64,000 bases of DNA. Origin: Sclerodactyla briareus (taxonomy: Eukaryota; Echinodermata; Holothuroidea; Dendrochirotida; Sclerodactylidae). Both the position numbers and the translations under genes were made by a program. Positions 13,370 to 24,600 of the stretch are shown here, piece by piece. Under the pieces are notes generated by a model. The model did not search any database, had not been told where the DNA came from, and was given only the letters and a program-made list of their open reading frames with translations. Positions within the stretch are counted from its first letter, which is position 1; each line of letters opens with the position of its first letter. The stretch spans positions 62,001 to 126,000 of the forward strand of contig JAODTK010005873.1 of assembly GCA_026419785.1 (NCBI GenBank). The letters run 5' to 3'.

Positions 13370-13635
13370 TAATTATATCCCTGCAACACGGGGAGTGTCC
13401 GGGAATGGGAATATTATGGGGGGGGGATTTTGGGTGTGGTGCCGCCGCTGTCCAGGCCGCCCCTGCCGCCACGCTGCCGGAAACTTTAGGCGTTAGGCGT
13501 CTGCGCAATAACTCTTTAACACGTTATCCGAGATCTGAAACTGAGTTGGAACACAGTCAGGCCTAGTGAAAATTCCCCAAAAGAGATATACACGTGGGCG
13601 GTTTACCCGCCTACACCTGTCTAGTTCTAAAGGCA
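13370..13635 (+). repeat. Family E repeat, short copy
   Basis: The copy runs from attatatccctgcaacacg through a GC-rich gccgcc block and ataactctttaacacg, to the end motif cacgtgggcggtttacccgc at 13592-13611, followed by ctgtctagtt. It lacks most of the interior present in the copy at 10035-11560. Confidence 0.65.
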
Positions 13636-14204
13636 TGCTGCCCACCCAAACTGAAGAAAATAGCACTGGAGGATAGCAGGACCATTCCCTGGTGGGATGT
13701 TGCCAAATTTACAATACTCTCGATGTACGTCGTATTCCACATAGCTGGAATACGGGAATGACAATTTGGACACCAGAAGGTAAAAATGGAAAAGTGAACT
13801 GTCTGAATGCTAAATGCCTTAACTGCATGATGAGGAAATGGTTGTAAGTGGTGGATTGTGGATAAGGAAAGGAGGAGAGTTGGGGGAATGTTGCAGAAGA
13901 GACTGTGATACCGACACCTCAGCCTAGCCTTTCAGCTTGAAGTCTGATGACAGGGCCAGGGCTGCTGGACAGCAGTTTCCTTCCCAGGCGAACACCAGAT
14001 GCTCATTACAGCTGAGTGGGTTGAAACGCACCAGCAGCCGAGATTGACTGTGTGATGGTCACACCCAACTGAACTTCCCCGATTTAATCAGGGCTACATA
14101 GAGCCAAATAGATTCGTCCTGCCTTGAGAGAACCCAATACTCCTCTGTGATCCAAACCCTTTGGATTCCAAGCATTATCACCAGCCCAAAAACAGTGGTT
14201 CGTT

Positions 14205-14780
14205 TGCCCATTATATCCCCCGTAACACTGGGATATTTTGGTTTTGGGTGTGTAGCCGCTGCCACCACCGCCGTCCCCGTCTCGGCCGTCCCAGTCTCCG
14301 CCGCCGCAAACCTTTAGGCGTTAGCGCAATAACTCTCTAACGCTTTATCCTTGATTGAACTGAAAAGCTTGGTACACATGTCAGCTCTAGAGAAATCTGG
14401 GATGAGTTCGAAAGTGGACTTCACTGCAATGCTGGGGGCCGCTAATTTGCATAATTTACACAAAATTTATAGGTTAGTCGGATTTGAACGAAACTTGGTG
14501 GGTAGGGACTTAGTTGATCCCGAGAAATGTGGAGGGTCATTTCAAGGTCATCGGAGGTCAATATTGTATAATTTATGCGATTTTCCAAACTTGAAGATTT
14601 GAACGGAACTTGGTGGATGGGGGCTACATTTGTTTCTGACAAAGTGAAGATATTTCAAGGCCATCGTGGGTCAGATTTGCATATTTTATGTTACTTCTTT
14701 GTAACTTCCATGGATTACAACAAAACTTAGTGGATGAAGGCTATCCTGGTTTCTGATCGAAATGGAGGTCTTTACACTAC
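14205..14780 (+). repeat. Family E repeat, plus-strand copy
   Basis: The copy starts at the ttatatcccccgtaacactg motif and continues with ggttttgggtgtgtagccgc, ttaggcgttagcgcaataac and gcttggtacacatgtc. Blocks of gaacttggtgga with aggtcatcggaggtca follow. It is close in sequence to the copy at 63242-63850. The open frame at 14351-14602 is a repeat shadow. Confidence 0.7.
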
Positions 14781-15690
14781 TCCTGCAGATTAGGTCCAAT
14801 TGCCATGATACATGACAGTATAATAATCAAATAGGGATCTCTATGGGTCCCACAAGAATGCAGGTGAGAGGTTCATAAAGGAGTAGTAGGCAATTCTGTT
14901 CTGCAACTTGTAGAATAAAATCCAAAGGCATGTTTCTGGTTCTTAAATACTCGCCAAAGTTGGAATAACATCATTGACTGAGGGTAACCTCTGACCACTG
15001 AAGTCAGATAAAATTGCATTAGAGTGGCACTATGGGTCATTATGTGGAAAGCTATATGTATCTCCTGTTACGTTACAAATAAGGTTGGATTTTCATGATG
15101 TCATCCTTGGAAGTGGGTAGTTGCTTTTGGGAATTTCAGGTCGAGGGAAATAATGGGCAATTATGTGAGAAAGTTGCCCCAAATTTTAAATGCTGCTTCT
15201 GCATCAGAGTTGACTACATTGCCATTGATATTGCTTGGTCAATGTAATCATTAACTAGTGTTACATGTAGGGTGTCCAAGAATCGGAGGTCATTGAGGGG
15301 TCCTGCGAGCTTATTTTATGTGAAATTGTAAAGCATGTCTCCTCCCATAAATGTTGCTCACAGATATATGAAAATTATATCAGAATCTTCCTTGGACAGT
15401 GCTTGTTTGTATCGAGGTTTTTTTTTTTTTCTCCAGAGATCATTACAGGCCAAAAAGGGATAGAAACCTCTAGCACTGCAACATGTTAAATAACCGAATC
15501 TCCCAGTCTGTGTGGACAGTGACCTTGTGCCCTCCAAGCAGTGCAGAGAAGGTTGATTGTTAAAGGGATTGTTCAGTCAGACATACTTTACTACATCATG
15601 CTTCTTAGCTTCAGTCAACAAGTTACAGTTAACAAGAAATTCCAGAATTGTTTACACAGAATCAACCTGGATGGCAGTGCTGAAGGACTC
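14781..15690. other. Non-coding DNA, nothing recognised
   Basis: No gene or RNA was recognised. If the candidate exon at 12.1-12.25 kb is real, this is intron. A palindromic ggactcgag / ctcgaggtcc stretch with nested gagaccggtctc lies just downstream, at 15687-15727. Confidence 0.4.
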
Positions 15691-15723
15691 GAGTCCGGTC
15701 TCGGTATCGAGACCGGTCTCGAG

Positions 15724-16363
15724 GTCCTTTTTTTCAGTCCATCGCCCTTCTCTTTTTGCCAGGCTAGTTGTCTAGTTGGTTGAGTTTTTGGCTCTTAAGA
15801 TATTCGCCCAAAAAATCGTTCCTAGTAGCGTTTTTCTGGCTTTCTATCATCCTTCTTACGTTCGCTGGAATTTGTCAGCGTTTCGTCACCTTTCGTTCAA
15901 GTATCTCTTCACTTACGTGAGTTTTGAAAGGTTTCGAGTCCCTTTTTTCAGCCCATCGCCCTTCTCTTTTTGCCAGGCTAGTTGTCTAGTTCGTCGAGTT
16001 TTTGGCTCTTAAGATATTCGCCCAAAAAATCGTTCCTAGTAGCGTTCTTCTGGCTTTCTATCATCCTTCTTACGTTCGCTGGAATTTGTCAGCGTTTCGT
16101 CACCTTTCGTTCAAGTATCTCTTCACTTACGTGAGTTTTGAAAAGTTTCGAGTCCCTTTTTTCAGTCCATCGCCCTTCTCTTTTTGCCAGGCTAGTTGTC
16201 TAGTTCGTCGAGTTTTTGGCTCTTAAGATATTCGCCCAAAAAATCGTTCCTAGTAGCGTTTTTCTGGCTTTCTATCATCCTTCTTACGTTCGCTGGAATT
16301 TGTCAGCGTTTCGTCACCTTTCGTTCAAGTATCTCTTCACTTACGTGAGTTTTGAAAGGTTTT
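15724..16363 (+). repeat. Three tandem 214-bp subrepeats
   Basis: Three nearly identical units begin at about 15724, 15937 and 16151. They are recognised by repeated atcgcccttctctttttgcc (spacing 213 and 214), gctcttaagatattcgccc and ggaatttgtcagcgtttcg. A single diverged unit recurs at 37050-37250. Tandem subrepeats followed by a short leader are typical of promoter or untranslated regions of retroelements, but no transcript start can be read here. Confidence 0.85.
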
Positions 16364-17194
16364 TATTCTCTCTCTACCGCCTTTTCCTGCGCGAGCGTTA
16401 GCCTAGCTTCTTACCTCGCTGTAGTGTTTTGCGTACTACAGCTAGCCTAGCGCCTGTACCACGTGGCTTCTCTGTCTTTCGGGTTCTTCGAGGCCTAGTG
16501 GTTTCCTGGCAGGACACCACAGAGGTTATGGCTCCTCCGGCGCGATTTGGCGTTAGACGTGGTCTCGTGCTCATGGAGTCCATGAAGGCCATACTCCAGG
16601 AGCTGCCCCCTCTGTCCGGGTCCGACCTCGTCGCGGTGAGGTACGACAATATCTCTGGAGAAGAATCCCCCGAAAGCGTCCTCATCCGTTCCCGACAGCG
16701 CGACGGCCGCCGAAACCATGGGCCACGACGCAACGGTCTCTTTTCCAAGTCCCCGGGAGGCCCAGCGGCTCGGGTATGGCACAAGCAGCGACCCTAGGGA
16801 TGCCCACTTAACCGGTAGTTACCGACCGGTGGGAGGAGACTGCCTCACTTCCGGTGGCATGGTCGGTAGGGTACCAGAGCCCACCGGATCACGTTCCCCT
16901 CGTGCCATGGGCGTCGACACGAGCCCCTGCCTCAGGACCACCGGGAGATGTTCGTTTCAGGCTCTTCCTGGCCCGGCAGTACTGGCCCGACGTCGCCCTT
17001 CACCTTCGGCGCCTCGCGGCGACCAGCGTTTGGGCTGGTCGTCGACGGGGACTGTGGCTCCCACGAGGACTCATGTTCGGGATGTCCGGCGGAGTGGCGC
17101 GGCTCCATGGCTTTGTGGCTTCGCAGTTCTGGCATTCCAGGCTTCGAGGCAACGTGGGCTCCGACCCGCCGGTCTTCGTGACTCCCGGCTTTGT

Positions 17195-18355
17195 GGCTCG
17201 CGGCTCTGGAAATCTGGGCTTCGTTGTTCCGCGGTTCGCACCTCTGAACTTTGTGGCTCCGGGCCTCGTGGCCCGCGGCTCCAGGCCTCACGGCGCCGGA
17301 TGTTCGGGCCTCGTGGCCTCGCGGCTCCGAGCCTTCGGCCCTGGCATCATGGCTCCGCAGTTCCACACCTCTTGGCTTCGCGGCCCGGGCTTTGTGGCTC
17401 TGCGGCTCGGGGGATCCGGACTTTGTGGTTACGGTTCTGGGCATCATGGCTCCGGGCGTGATAGATCCGCGGCTCCGCACCTCGTGGCTTCGCGGCACCG
17501 GGTTTCATGGCTCGCTGCTCAGTCCTCCGCGTCTCCGGCCCCTGTGGCTCCGGCCTCTGCGGTTCCGTCCTCCGCGGCTCCGCTTTTCCGGCATCAGTGA
17601 CTCTGGGCTCCATGGTTCATGCCTTCGTGGCTCAGGTTTCTGCGGCTCAGGGCTCCGCGGCCCCAGCCTTCTGCGGCTCCGGCCTCTGCGGTTCCGGACT
17701 CGGCGGAGACCGCGGTTCTGGCCTCCGCGGTTCCGGCCTCCGTGGCTCCGCTGTTCCGGGTTCCGCGGCTCTGGCCTCCGGACCTCATGGCCCCAGACCT
17801 GGTGGCCTCAGGTGCCGCACCTGCAGGCTCCTCGACTCCGGCCTCCGTGGTTCCAGCCTCCGCGGCTCAGGTCTCCGCGGCTCCGGCCCCGGCGGTTCCG
17901 GCTCCGGTTTACACAACCCGGGGATCTGGCCTCCGGACCTCATGGCCCCAGGCATTGTGGCCTCAGTTGCCGCAGCTGCGGGCTCCTCGGCTCCAGCCTC
18001 CGCGGCTCCGGATTCTGTGGTTCCGGGCTCCGCCCTCTGCGGTTCGGCAAGTCCAGCCTCGGCAGTTCCGGCCCCCGCGGGTCTGCGGTTCAGGGCTCCA
18101 CCCTCTGCAGATCCGCAGTTCCGGCCTCTGCGGATCTGCGGTTCCGGTCGATGCGCTCCGCGGTTTCCGGCCTCCTCGATTCCGGCCTCCGTGGGTCTGC
18201 GATTCCGGGCTCTGCGGTTCCGGCCTCCACGGGTCTGCGATTCCGGGCTCTGCGGTTCCGGCCTCCGTGGGTCTGCGATTCCGGGCTCTGCGGTTCCGGC
18301 CTCCGTGGTTCCAGCCTCCGCGGCTCCGGATTCTGTGGTTCCGGGCTCCGCGACT
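17195..18355 (+). repeat. GC-rich minisatellite, about 15-bp unit
   Basis: Degenerate head-to-tail copies of a 15-base unit near ggcctccgcggttcc fill this stretch. Between about 18183 and 18300 three copies of a higher-order unit of about 38 bases (ggcctccgtgggtctgcgat...) occur in a row. The unit length is a multiple of three and the unit is poor in T-A-purine triplets, so several frames on both strands stay open over hundreds of codons. These frames translate into Gly-Ser-Leu-Arg or Pro-Arg-Glu repeats. I regard them as composition artefacts rather than genes. Confidence 0.85.
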
Positions 18356-18633
18356 CGGCTGGGTGTCTCCAGGGGGGCACCTCCCCCGTCGCTGCTCTTT
18401 CTGCCTCCCGGTACGATCACGCCTACTCTGGGGCAGACCACCCAAGCGGCGGTGTTTTTGGTCGGAGCTGCATCAGCATGTCGCTGTGGACTCCTTCTCC
18501 ATTACGGTTGGCCACCCCTCAGACTAACCAGCGTGATGGCATTCACCCGCCTCCGGTTTCCCTGTGCTAATCTGGTGCATAGTCCATGTGGGGTTAAGTT
18601 GAATAAATGCGTAGATCGCCAAACAGAACGGGT

Positions 18634-18895
18634 TTGGGAATCTGTGAATTTATGAATACTTACCCCACATGGGATGTTCCCGCCCTTCACTTCCCCGTTC
18701 CGGGCCATCACTGCGTCACCCTTTGGCTCCGAAGCCGTCTCCGGTTGACACCTAGCCTGGAAAAAGTGAAGGGCGATGTGGTGGCCAACCCACATTTGTG
18801 TTATTGCCAGAAGCTCGACATGGCACTGGGGTGGGTGCATAGTCCATGTGGGGTAAGTATTCAAAATTCACAGATTCCCAAACCCGTTCTGTTTT
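18634..18895. repeat. Inverted repeat pair at end of the 15.7-18.9 kb unit
   Basis: The arm at about 18634-18690 (cagaacgggtttgggaatct, then gaatacttaccccacatgg) is the reverse complement of the arm at about 18840-18895 (gtccatgtggggtaagtatt, then cacagattcccaaacccgtt). Between them, agcctggaaaaagtgaaggg followed by cgatgtggtggcc is a reverse-oriented relative of the subrepeat start at 15738-15765. The end therefore contains inverted pieces of the left side. Confidence 0.8.
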
Positions 18896-18905
18896 GGAGA
18901 TTCTC

Positions 18906-19970
18906 ACACGCTCGCAAGTTTTACGGTCACATGTGATCAATTATGGGATAACAGATACTGCAACGAAAACTATGGCCATTTTGCCGAAAATTTGCTAGTT
19001 AGAAAAAACTGTTTGCATTATAAATCAGCATGGACAATTTTTTTTTTCTTTAATCGAATCAAATGATGTTATACCTGCTAACCGACCGAACATTACGCAT
19101 TATTCCTGTTCATACTGATACATAACACGAACATTAACACAACCTGGAAATACTGTTTTCGGGAAGATTTATAGCCTAGCTCTCACCTCAACTTGTGCCA
19201 ATGTATGTTAGGATACGTTCTTAACCATGTGCTTCTCATATTCTGTTATCGTAACTGACAGTGAGTATTCTACTTTTCTGCCTACATGGTAAATCAATGT
19301 GAATAGATCATGACGGCAGTTACTGGCAGGCGGTGTAATTCTCTATAACTCATTGGGGTGCAATTGCTTTTGCCCCCGCGAACATTTGCAGTAACACTTT
19401 CGATATCTCTTGATCGATATGCGTCAGCTCATTTTATTCATGTGACATGCCATACATAACGAATAGTGAGGTACCTGTGGGGATATGATAATGTATGTGA
19501 ATTAAAAGAGTGATTTACAGGGAGGGGGGGGAATGGGTTCAATGATGATGAAAGCTCCTATAAAAAAGTGATGAATGTGGAAGAGAGCAATTTCATTCTC
19601 TTTGCTTTTCAATGATAGTTACTGTGGCAATCGATTTTACAAATTTGATTTTCAAACTCATAATGTCATATTTTTCATTGGAATGTGCCTGTATGCCAGG
19701 GAGTCCAGGCCTACCAGACAACTCATGCACCCAAAGTATAGTCATTATTGCCCTGTACATCTCAGCTATCAGATTAAAATCATTAGACCTCCGATATTCG
19801 GCATGAGTATGACCAGCCCAGCAGTCCAGCAGCCCTCTTTCAAAGTTCTCGTTATGTCAGTATATTGTCGATCAGTAGCCGCGGCTGCATTCAAAACATT
19901 GCCCGATATATAGCAATATTCGTTAAGTTTTGCCCAAAATTTGTAAAATAGTACAGGTCAAATTTGCATT
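18906..19970. other. Non-coding DNA, nothing recognised
   Basis: I see no exon, RNA gene or repeat boundary here. If the 12-kb exon is genuine this lies in the same intron. Confidence 0.4.
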
Positions 19971-19973
19971 TTG

Positions 19974-20085
19974 ACTCGAGGACTCGGACTCGGACACTAT
20001 GACTCGGACTCGGACACTATGACTCGGACTCGGAAGCCGATGACTCGGACTCGGAACTGATGACTCAGACTCGGATTGAGAGGAT
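19974..20085 (+). repeat. GACTCG minisatellite
   Basis: Four to five imperfect copies of a unit of about 20 bases near gactcggactcggacactat lie in tandem. The same gactcg word recurs in the palindrome at 15687-15727 and near 56232. Confidence 0.85.
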
Positions 20086-20684
20086 TCGACTCCAGCACTG
20101 CTGGATGGTTTTGTTAAGCCCATTGTAGAGAGAATTGCTGTGATTCATATAGTTCTCATGTGATTTTGTTGCTTGTTCTTGAGATTGGTTTCAACGGTCA
20201 AGCAGCCTCTACAGGATACATTGTATGATCAGGTAATTTGGTCGGTATTAACATTGGACCAATTGTGTCAATATTGGGTGTTCATTTATGGGCATTTAAT
20301 GATTTTGCAAATTGCAGTTCTACTCAAGTTTCTCACACTGATCCGCTACAAAATGCAGATGCAGGTGAGATACTTGTTGGACCGTATTATGACAGCTAAA
20401 TATCTGCTACACCATCAGGATCTACCAAGATGAGACAGCGCTTTACAACATACATGTGATTCACTATTTTAGCTCTCAACACAACTCGTCTGAACCAAAT
20501 AAATTATAACAAATGAACCGTTGTGTAGCAGGATAACTGAAACCAATGCACAGAAGTTTGATATTAAATATTTTTCCGGTTTGAGCTTCTGAACCATTGG
20601 TTCTCTAGTTTTATATATATGTTAGAGTGTCACAGTAAAAGTAATTTCAGCTAGATTGATTGTCGAACTCCTCCTTTGTTTCAG

Positions 20685-21634
20685 GACCTCAATGTTGGTG
20701 TCAAGAATGCCCGACTGTTACTGGACAAAGACATGATCTGGGAGGGTGTCGTGGAGAAGGGCTGTGGAAACCAAGTCTTTGATTATTCTTCAACTGTTGA
20801 GGTACCTGCCTCCACCAGACTTCAAGCCCTGGACCATCACCAAAGGTCTGATCCAATCGGTTCAAATTATGGTCCACCCCCAGTATCTCAGAACCCAGAG
20901 AACCATCAAACAGTGGTTAGTGGAAAGACAGATTTGCAAGATTCCCAGCAGGTATTGTCCAGTTGCTCGGGCAGTTCTGTGACAGCGGACAAACAAGGCA
21001 TACTGATACAGGGGTATCAGTAGATCGTTCAGACGTCCATAGTCGATCCATAGATGATCCAATCATGGACCACCCTGCCGGAAATTTGATTCGATCCAAA
21101 ACGAAAATCCTCAAACGGGGTGCCCTACAGACTGAAGACAGCATTGAAGAGATAACAGGTACTTCAAAAGCTGATCAAGAAGGTAATTCTCAAATTGGCA
21201 TCTCATCAACTGAATTGAACAAGTCAACAGTGAATACAGCTGTGATGCCATCTGCTGCAAGGACTAAACTCAGGGATTCCGATCACCTCGAAAATCTTAT
21301 TAGAGGTGGTTTCGGACATGTCCCATCCAGACAATCACCAGAGGAGGGTCTAGGTGGGAAAGGTTTCTCGAGAGGGAAACAAGGACCTGGTTTCCCTAAG
21401 CGATCTGCCAAGCTACCGTCTGGTAGTAAAGAAGCTGCTAGCTACAGCTACAGTGAGAGCCTGCTGAGCAGTGACCTGGGAGAGCTGGCGCAGTCAAGCA
21501 ACGATGACAGCCAGGTCTTGAACGCTGCAAGACGAGAATTCTGAAGGCGTCAACGGACAATCTCTCAATACCATCAGTTGACGACTCCATTCAGATCTTT
21601 GTGAGTCCTCGAGTATCTATGGAGACTTCTCAAG
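20685..21634 (+). CDS. KATNIP: KATNIP exon: end of first module and disordered linker
   Basis: The acceptor is tttgtttcag at 20684 and the donor caag|gtatga. The exon opens in phase 0 with DLNVGVKNARLLL...MIWEG...KGCGNQVFDYSST, the post-WNYN half of a KATNIP module. Ser/Gln/Asp-rich text of disordered type follows, through LQTEDSIEEITGTSKADQ and SYSYSESLLSSDLGELAQ, ending KASTDNLSIPSVDDSIQIF...METSQ. The reading frame changes twice (between about 20960 and 21025, and at about 21515-21535), while protein-like text continues on each side. The alternative frame at 20746-20982 is open too but has no module similarity. The exon ends in phase 1. Confidence 0.85.
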
Positions 21635-24600
21635 GTATGATCTCAGTACTTGAGCAGGGTTGTGGAAATAGGAGAGCTACGATTGTCACGGGGACATTGG
21701 CTGGATAGGTCCAGATACTTCAGATGTAACCTATTGGCTACAAATTCCTTGGAAATGTCACCATGCATGCCACTTCAATATTTCAACTGAATCACCATCC
21801 CTTGGAGTTTCTAACACAATGAACATTGTAGGATGTGTTCGCATTGTATTTTTCATTTTTTCAATTGTCCACTTTGGGAATATTTGGCTGCCAAATATGC
21901 ATTGCTATCCACCTCTATTGTACACGGTGTACTTCAGAGAGGCTCAGAGAAGAGAAAACAATCCCTTGACTCACAAGTGCCGTCAATCAGACTGAAAAAT
22001 AAGGATTTATACAAAAAACCCTCATGTACATCTAAGTTAAAGATGTTGAGCTGGGCTCAAAGCAGCAAGCAGTCTTGAAGATGGAAGAAAAGAACAATAG
22101 CGATTATACAGTAGCGATTATAATAATGATTTTGATTTTCACAGTACCTTCTGTGTTGGGCCTCAAAGTGGTTCGCATTCATTCTACCACCCTCCCAGTT
22201 ATTGGTGCTCTTGACATATTGGACAGTTATACCATATTTTTGTACCCTGAATGACTGGATCAGTTGCACACATCACTATATAGGTTACCTCGCAAGAACT
22301 CCATTTACACCTGGGTGGAGGTAACGAATGGTCTCAAACCCACAACCACGGATTACCTGCCTTGAAGAATAACCTACAGTTTCCATTTCAGTACTAGACA
22401 ACTACATGCTTTGCTTACTGGAAGCATTTTGCAGCATTCTGTGACCCCCCTGCCATAAAGGTGGACGAACAAGTTCATGTCCAATGGTCATGTGAAGTTT
22501 TGACCTCCTGATGATTATAATATAAAAGTAATCAAACACTTAGACCAAGTTTCAGCCAATACGAGCATGTAAATTGGACACAATTTACAATTACAGGTTT
22601 GCCTCTTGTTTAATACAAAGTCAATGCAAGACAAGTAATTTTCAGAACCCTGTGACGAATGAACAATGATTGGTGAAAAAAAACTTACAAACTGTTCACA
22701 AGTTTGAAATGAAAAATCTAATTCATTTCTATGTTAATACCACTACTTACCTCTTCCTGTTATCAATGTGCACACTTTACCTTGTGAAGTCTCGAGGTGT
22801 TCTGTCCATGACTCATCGTTGGTGCCTCAAAATTCAGCAAAAATAATTCAAACCATCACAACCAGGAAGCATGCTAGAACCTCCAAATTTTGGCTGTTGA
22901 GTTTTGATGAGACCTCTTTCCCCCTGTGCTCTTTTAGAGAGAATCTGCCAAATTCTACATTTTGTTGCCAGAGTTGATTTTAATCTTGCCACCAGACTGA
23001 CCAGTTTTTTTTCTGGACTAGGGAACCTCTGGCCCAGTGAACCCCTCTGGGTATGCACCTGAATCCAGTTTGACAAGGCCTTCTCACTGACTATTTACTC
23101 ATACATTTTCATACAAGCAGGCAGCAGTACCAATCAGTGGTGCCATCTGGAGCCTATCCTCAGAGACGGGAGGCGAGATAAAGGCAGTGGCTGAGTCAGA
23201 GGACTTCAGCCAAGAGGAGATGTCAATGCTGCAGCAGCTGCAGAACCTTAATGTGTAAGTCTGTCTCATTGTAGCCAGTTAGTCATCCCCAGGGACAACC
23301 TCTCCCTTCTGGGCAATGCCCAACTTTCAACTATTTTCTAACCTCTTACAATTCCAAAAAATGAGAATTATATTCAAGAATGATGCATTCAAAGCCTAAA
23401 ATGAATCGATTGCTGCCCGCTGTTTTAGCTCTACGTAGGCGTATGCCGCTTGTTTGGTATCGCCGCTCGGGTTCAGAAAAATTGGAATCCTCCAAATTGG
23501 AAATTAAAAGAAGAATATCCATTTCATTGTATGTCAAAATTAGGTGGAGGTTGTCAGAACAATTCCAGATCAGATCAATGGAGTGCTTCTTCTGCAGGTT
23601 TGGCTGTTTCCCGTAATTTAGGGAAAAGGAAAATGGTCCATTGCACAATCAACATTAACTTTGCACCGCCCACTAGTCCAGCCCATAATTCAGTTCGACA
23701 GCAAGCGGAACAAAGTCGTACGCAATTCACCATGTCCATTTAGACATGATGCTTTCGAAACCTTTCAATAATTGAAGGATTCTTCATGGGGAGGGGGACA
23801 ACCTCTCCTTGACTCCTCCCCAGGGACTGCAAAGTTCCAAGGAATGCCCCCTCTCAGCGAAGCCACTTTATCCATGACACAAAGCTATAGACACATATCT
23901 TATTACCCTACTATGCCTGTCTATGCCATCTCCCAAAGAACTCAACCCACCCACTGATTTTCTACAACATTATCTGTAGTAAAATGTAGTTTCCTGTTAA
24001 ACGGTTACCCAAACATAAAATAGTCAAACAAGCAACCATGTTTTTATCGGAGGTAATTTTGGTTTTGTGACCTGTGTTGTCCTTGGCCTTCTTCCTGTAG
24101 CAGTAACTGTCCAGTGACCAGGGATCGAAATATGGGATCAGAGTCCAGCGGTTACAGAATGGCCCCTGGTTTGTACAATTTCATCTGGACCTGGGGTCAT
24201 TGATGTATTTAGGGGGTTAATAGCCCCTGGGCCCCCACTCGTTGTGAACCCTGCCAGTTACATCCTTCTTCGTCTGATGTTTCGTCAATAAATGTCAGCA
24301 AACTTTTGTTCTGCAAGTTCCAATCAATGTCGAGGGCTGATCAGATCACTCTTGTAGTATCCATGAAGCTTGTTTGGTGGTCATTCAATAAGTGATTTTC
24401 CTTGTTTCACAGCCATGGAGCCACTAATTCGTCAAAGAAATTACTTTTCTCCTCGCAGTACACCAAAGAATCCCACATTTCTCTGGTTCTGTCATTTGCT
24501 CTCCATGCTTGCACTCCCCTTGTATTATGGATGCCCGGAATGATAAATCATTCTTGGATAGCTTCAAAGGCAAGAAAATGAGAAGCAATTTCTCTCTTTC

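Larger units (their letters stand above)
15728..18905 (+). mobile_element. Retroelement-like unit with internal minisatellite (fossil)
   Basis: The unit consists of the 214-bp subrepeats, a leader of about 130 bases (ttttattctctctctaccgc to gcgtactaca), and a short coding-like stretch at about 16498-16797 starting MAPPARFGVRRG. A GC-rich minisatellite follows at about 17195-18355, then a coding-like tail near 18440-18530 and terminal inverted segments at 18634-18895. A second, much shorter copy at 37008-37365 joins one subrepeat directly to the terminal segment, which supports these being two ends of one family. Inverted terminal segments recall DIRS-like elements, but no reverse transcriptase or recombinase domain is visible, so the family is unassigned. 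It looks broken, with the enzymatic core absent. Confidence 0.55.

Noticed and set aside
15557-16401. Three near-identical 60-80-codon frames (ALKIFAQKIVPSSV...)
   Set aside because: They are shadows of the 214-bp subrepeats. The unit length is not a consistent multiple of three, and similar text at 37.1 kb is not open.
16718-18655. Overlapping open frames of 200-440 codons on both strands
   Set aside because: They run through a 15-bp GC-rich minisatellite whose unit is a multiple of three and poor in stop triplets. The low-complexity translations in several frames are explained by the repeat.
20316-20364. Possible small exon (acceptor aaattgcag, donor atgcag|gtgaga)
   Set aside because: Splice-like ends are present, but two frames are equally plausible, there is no similarity to KATNIP, and it is not needed to join 12254 to 20685.
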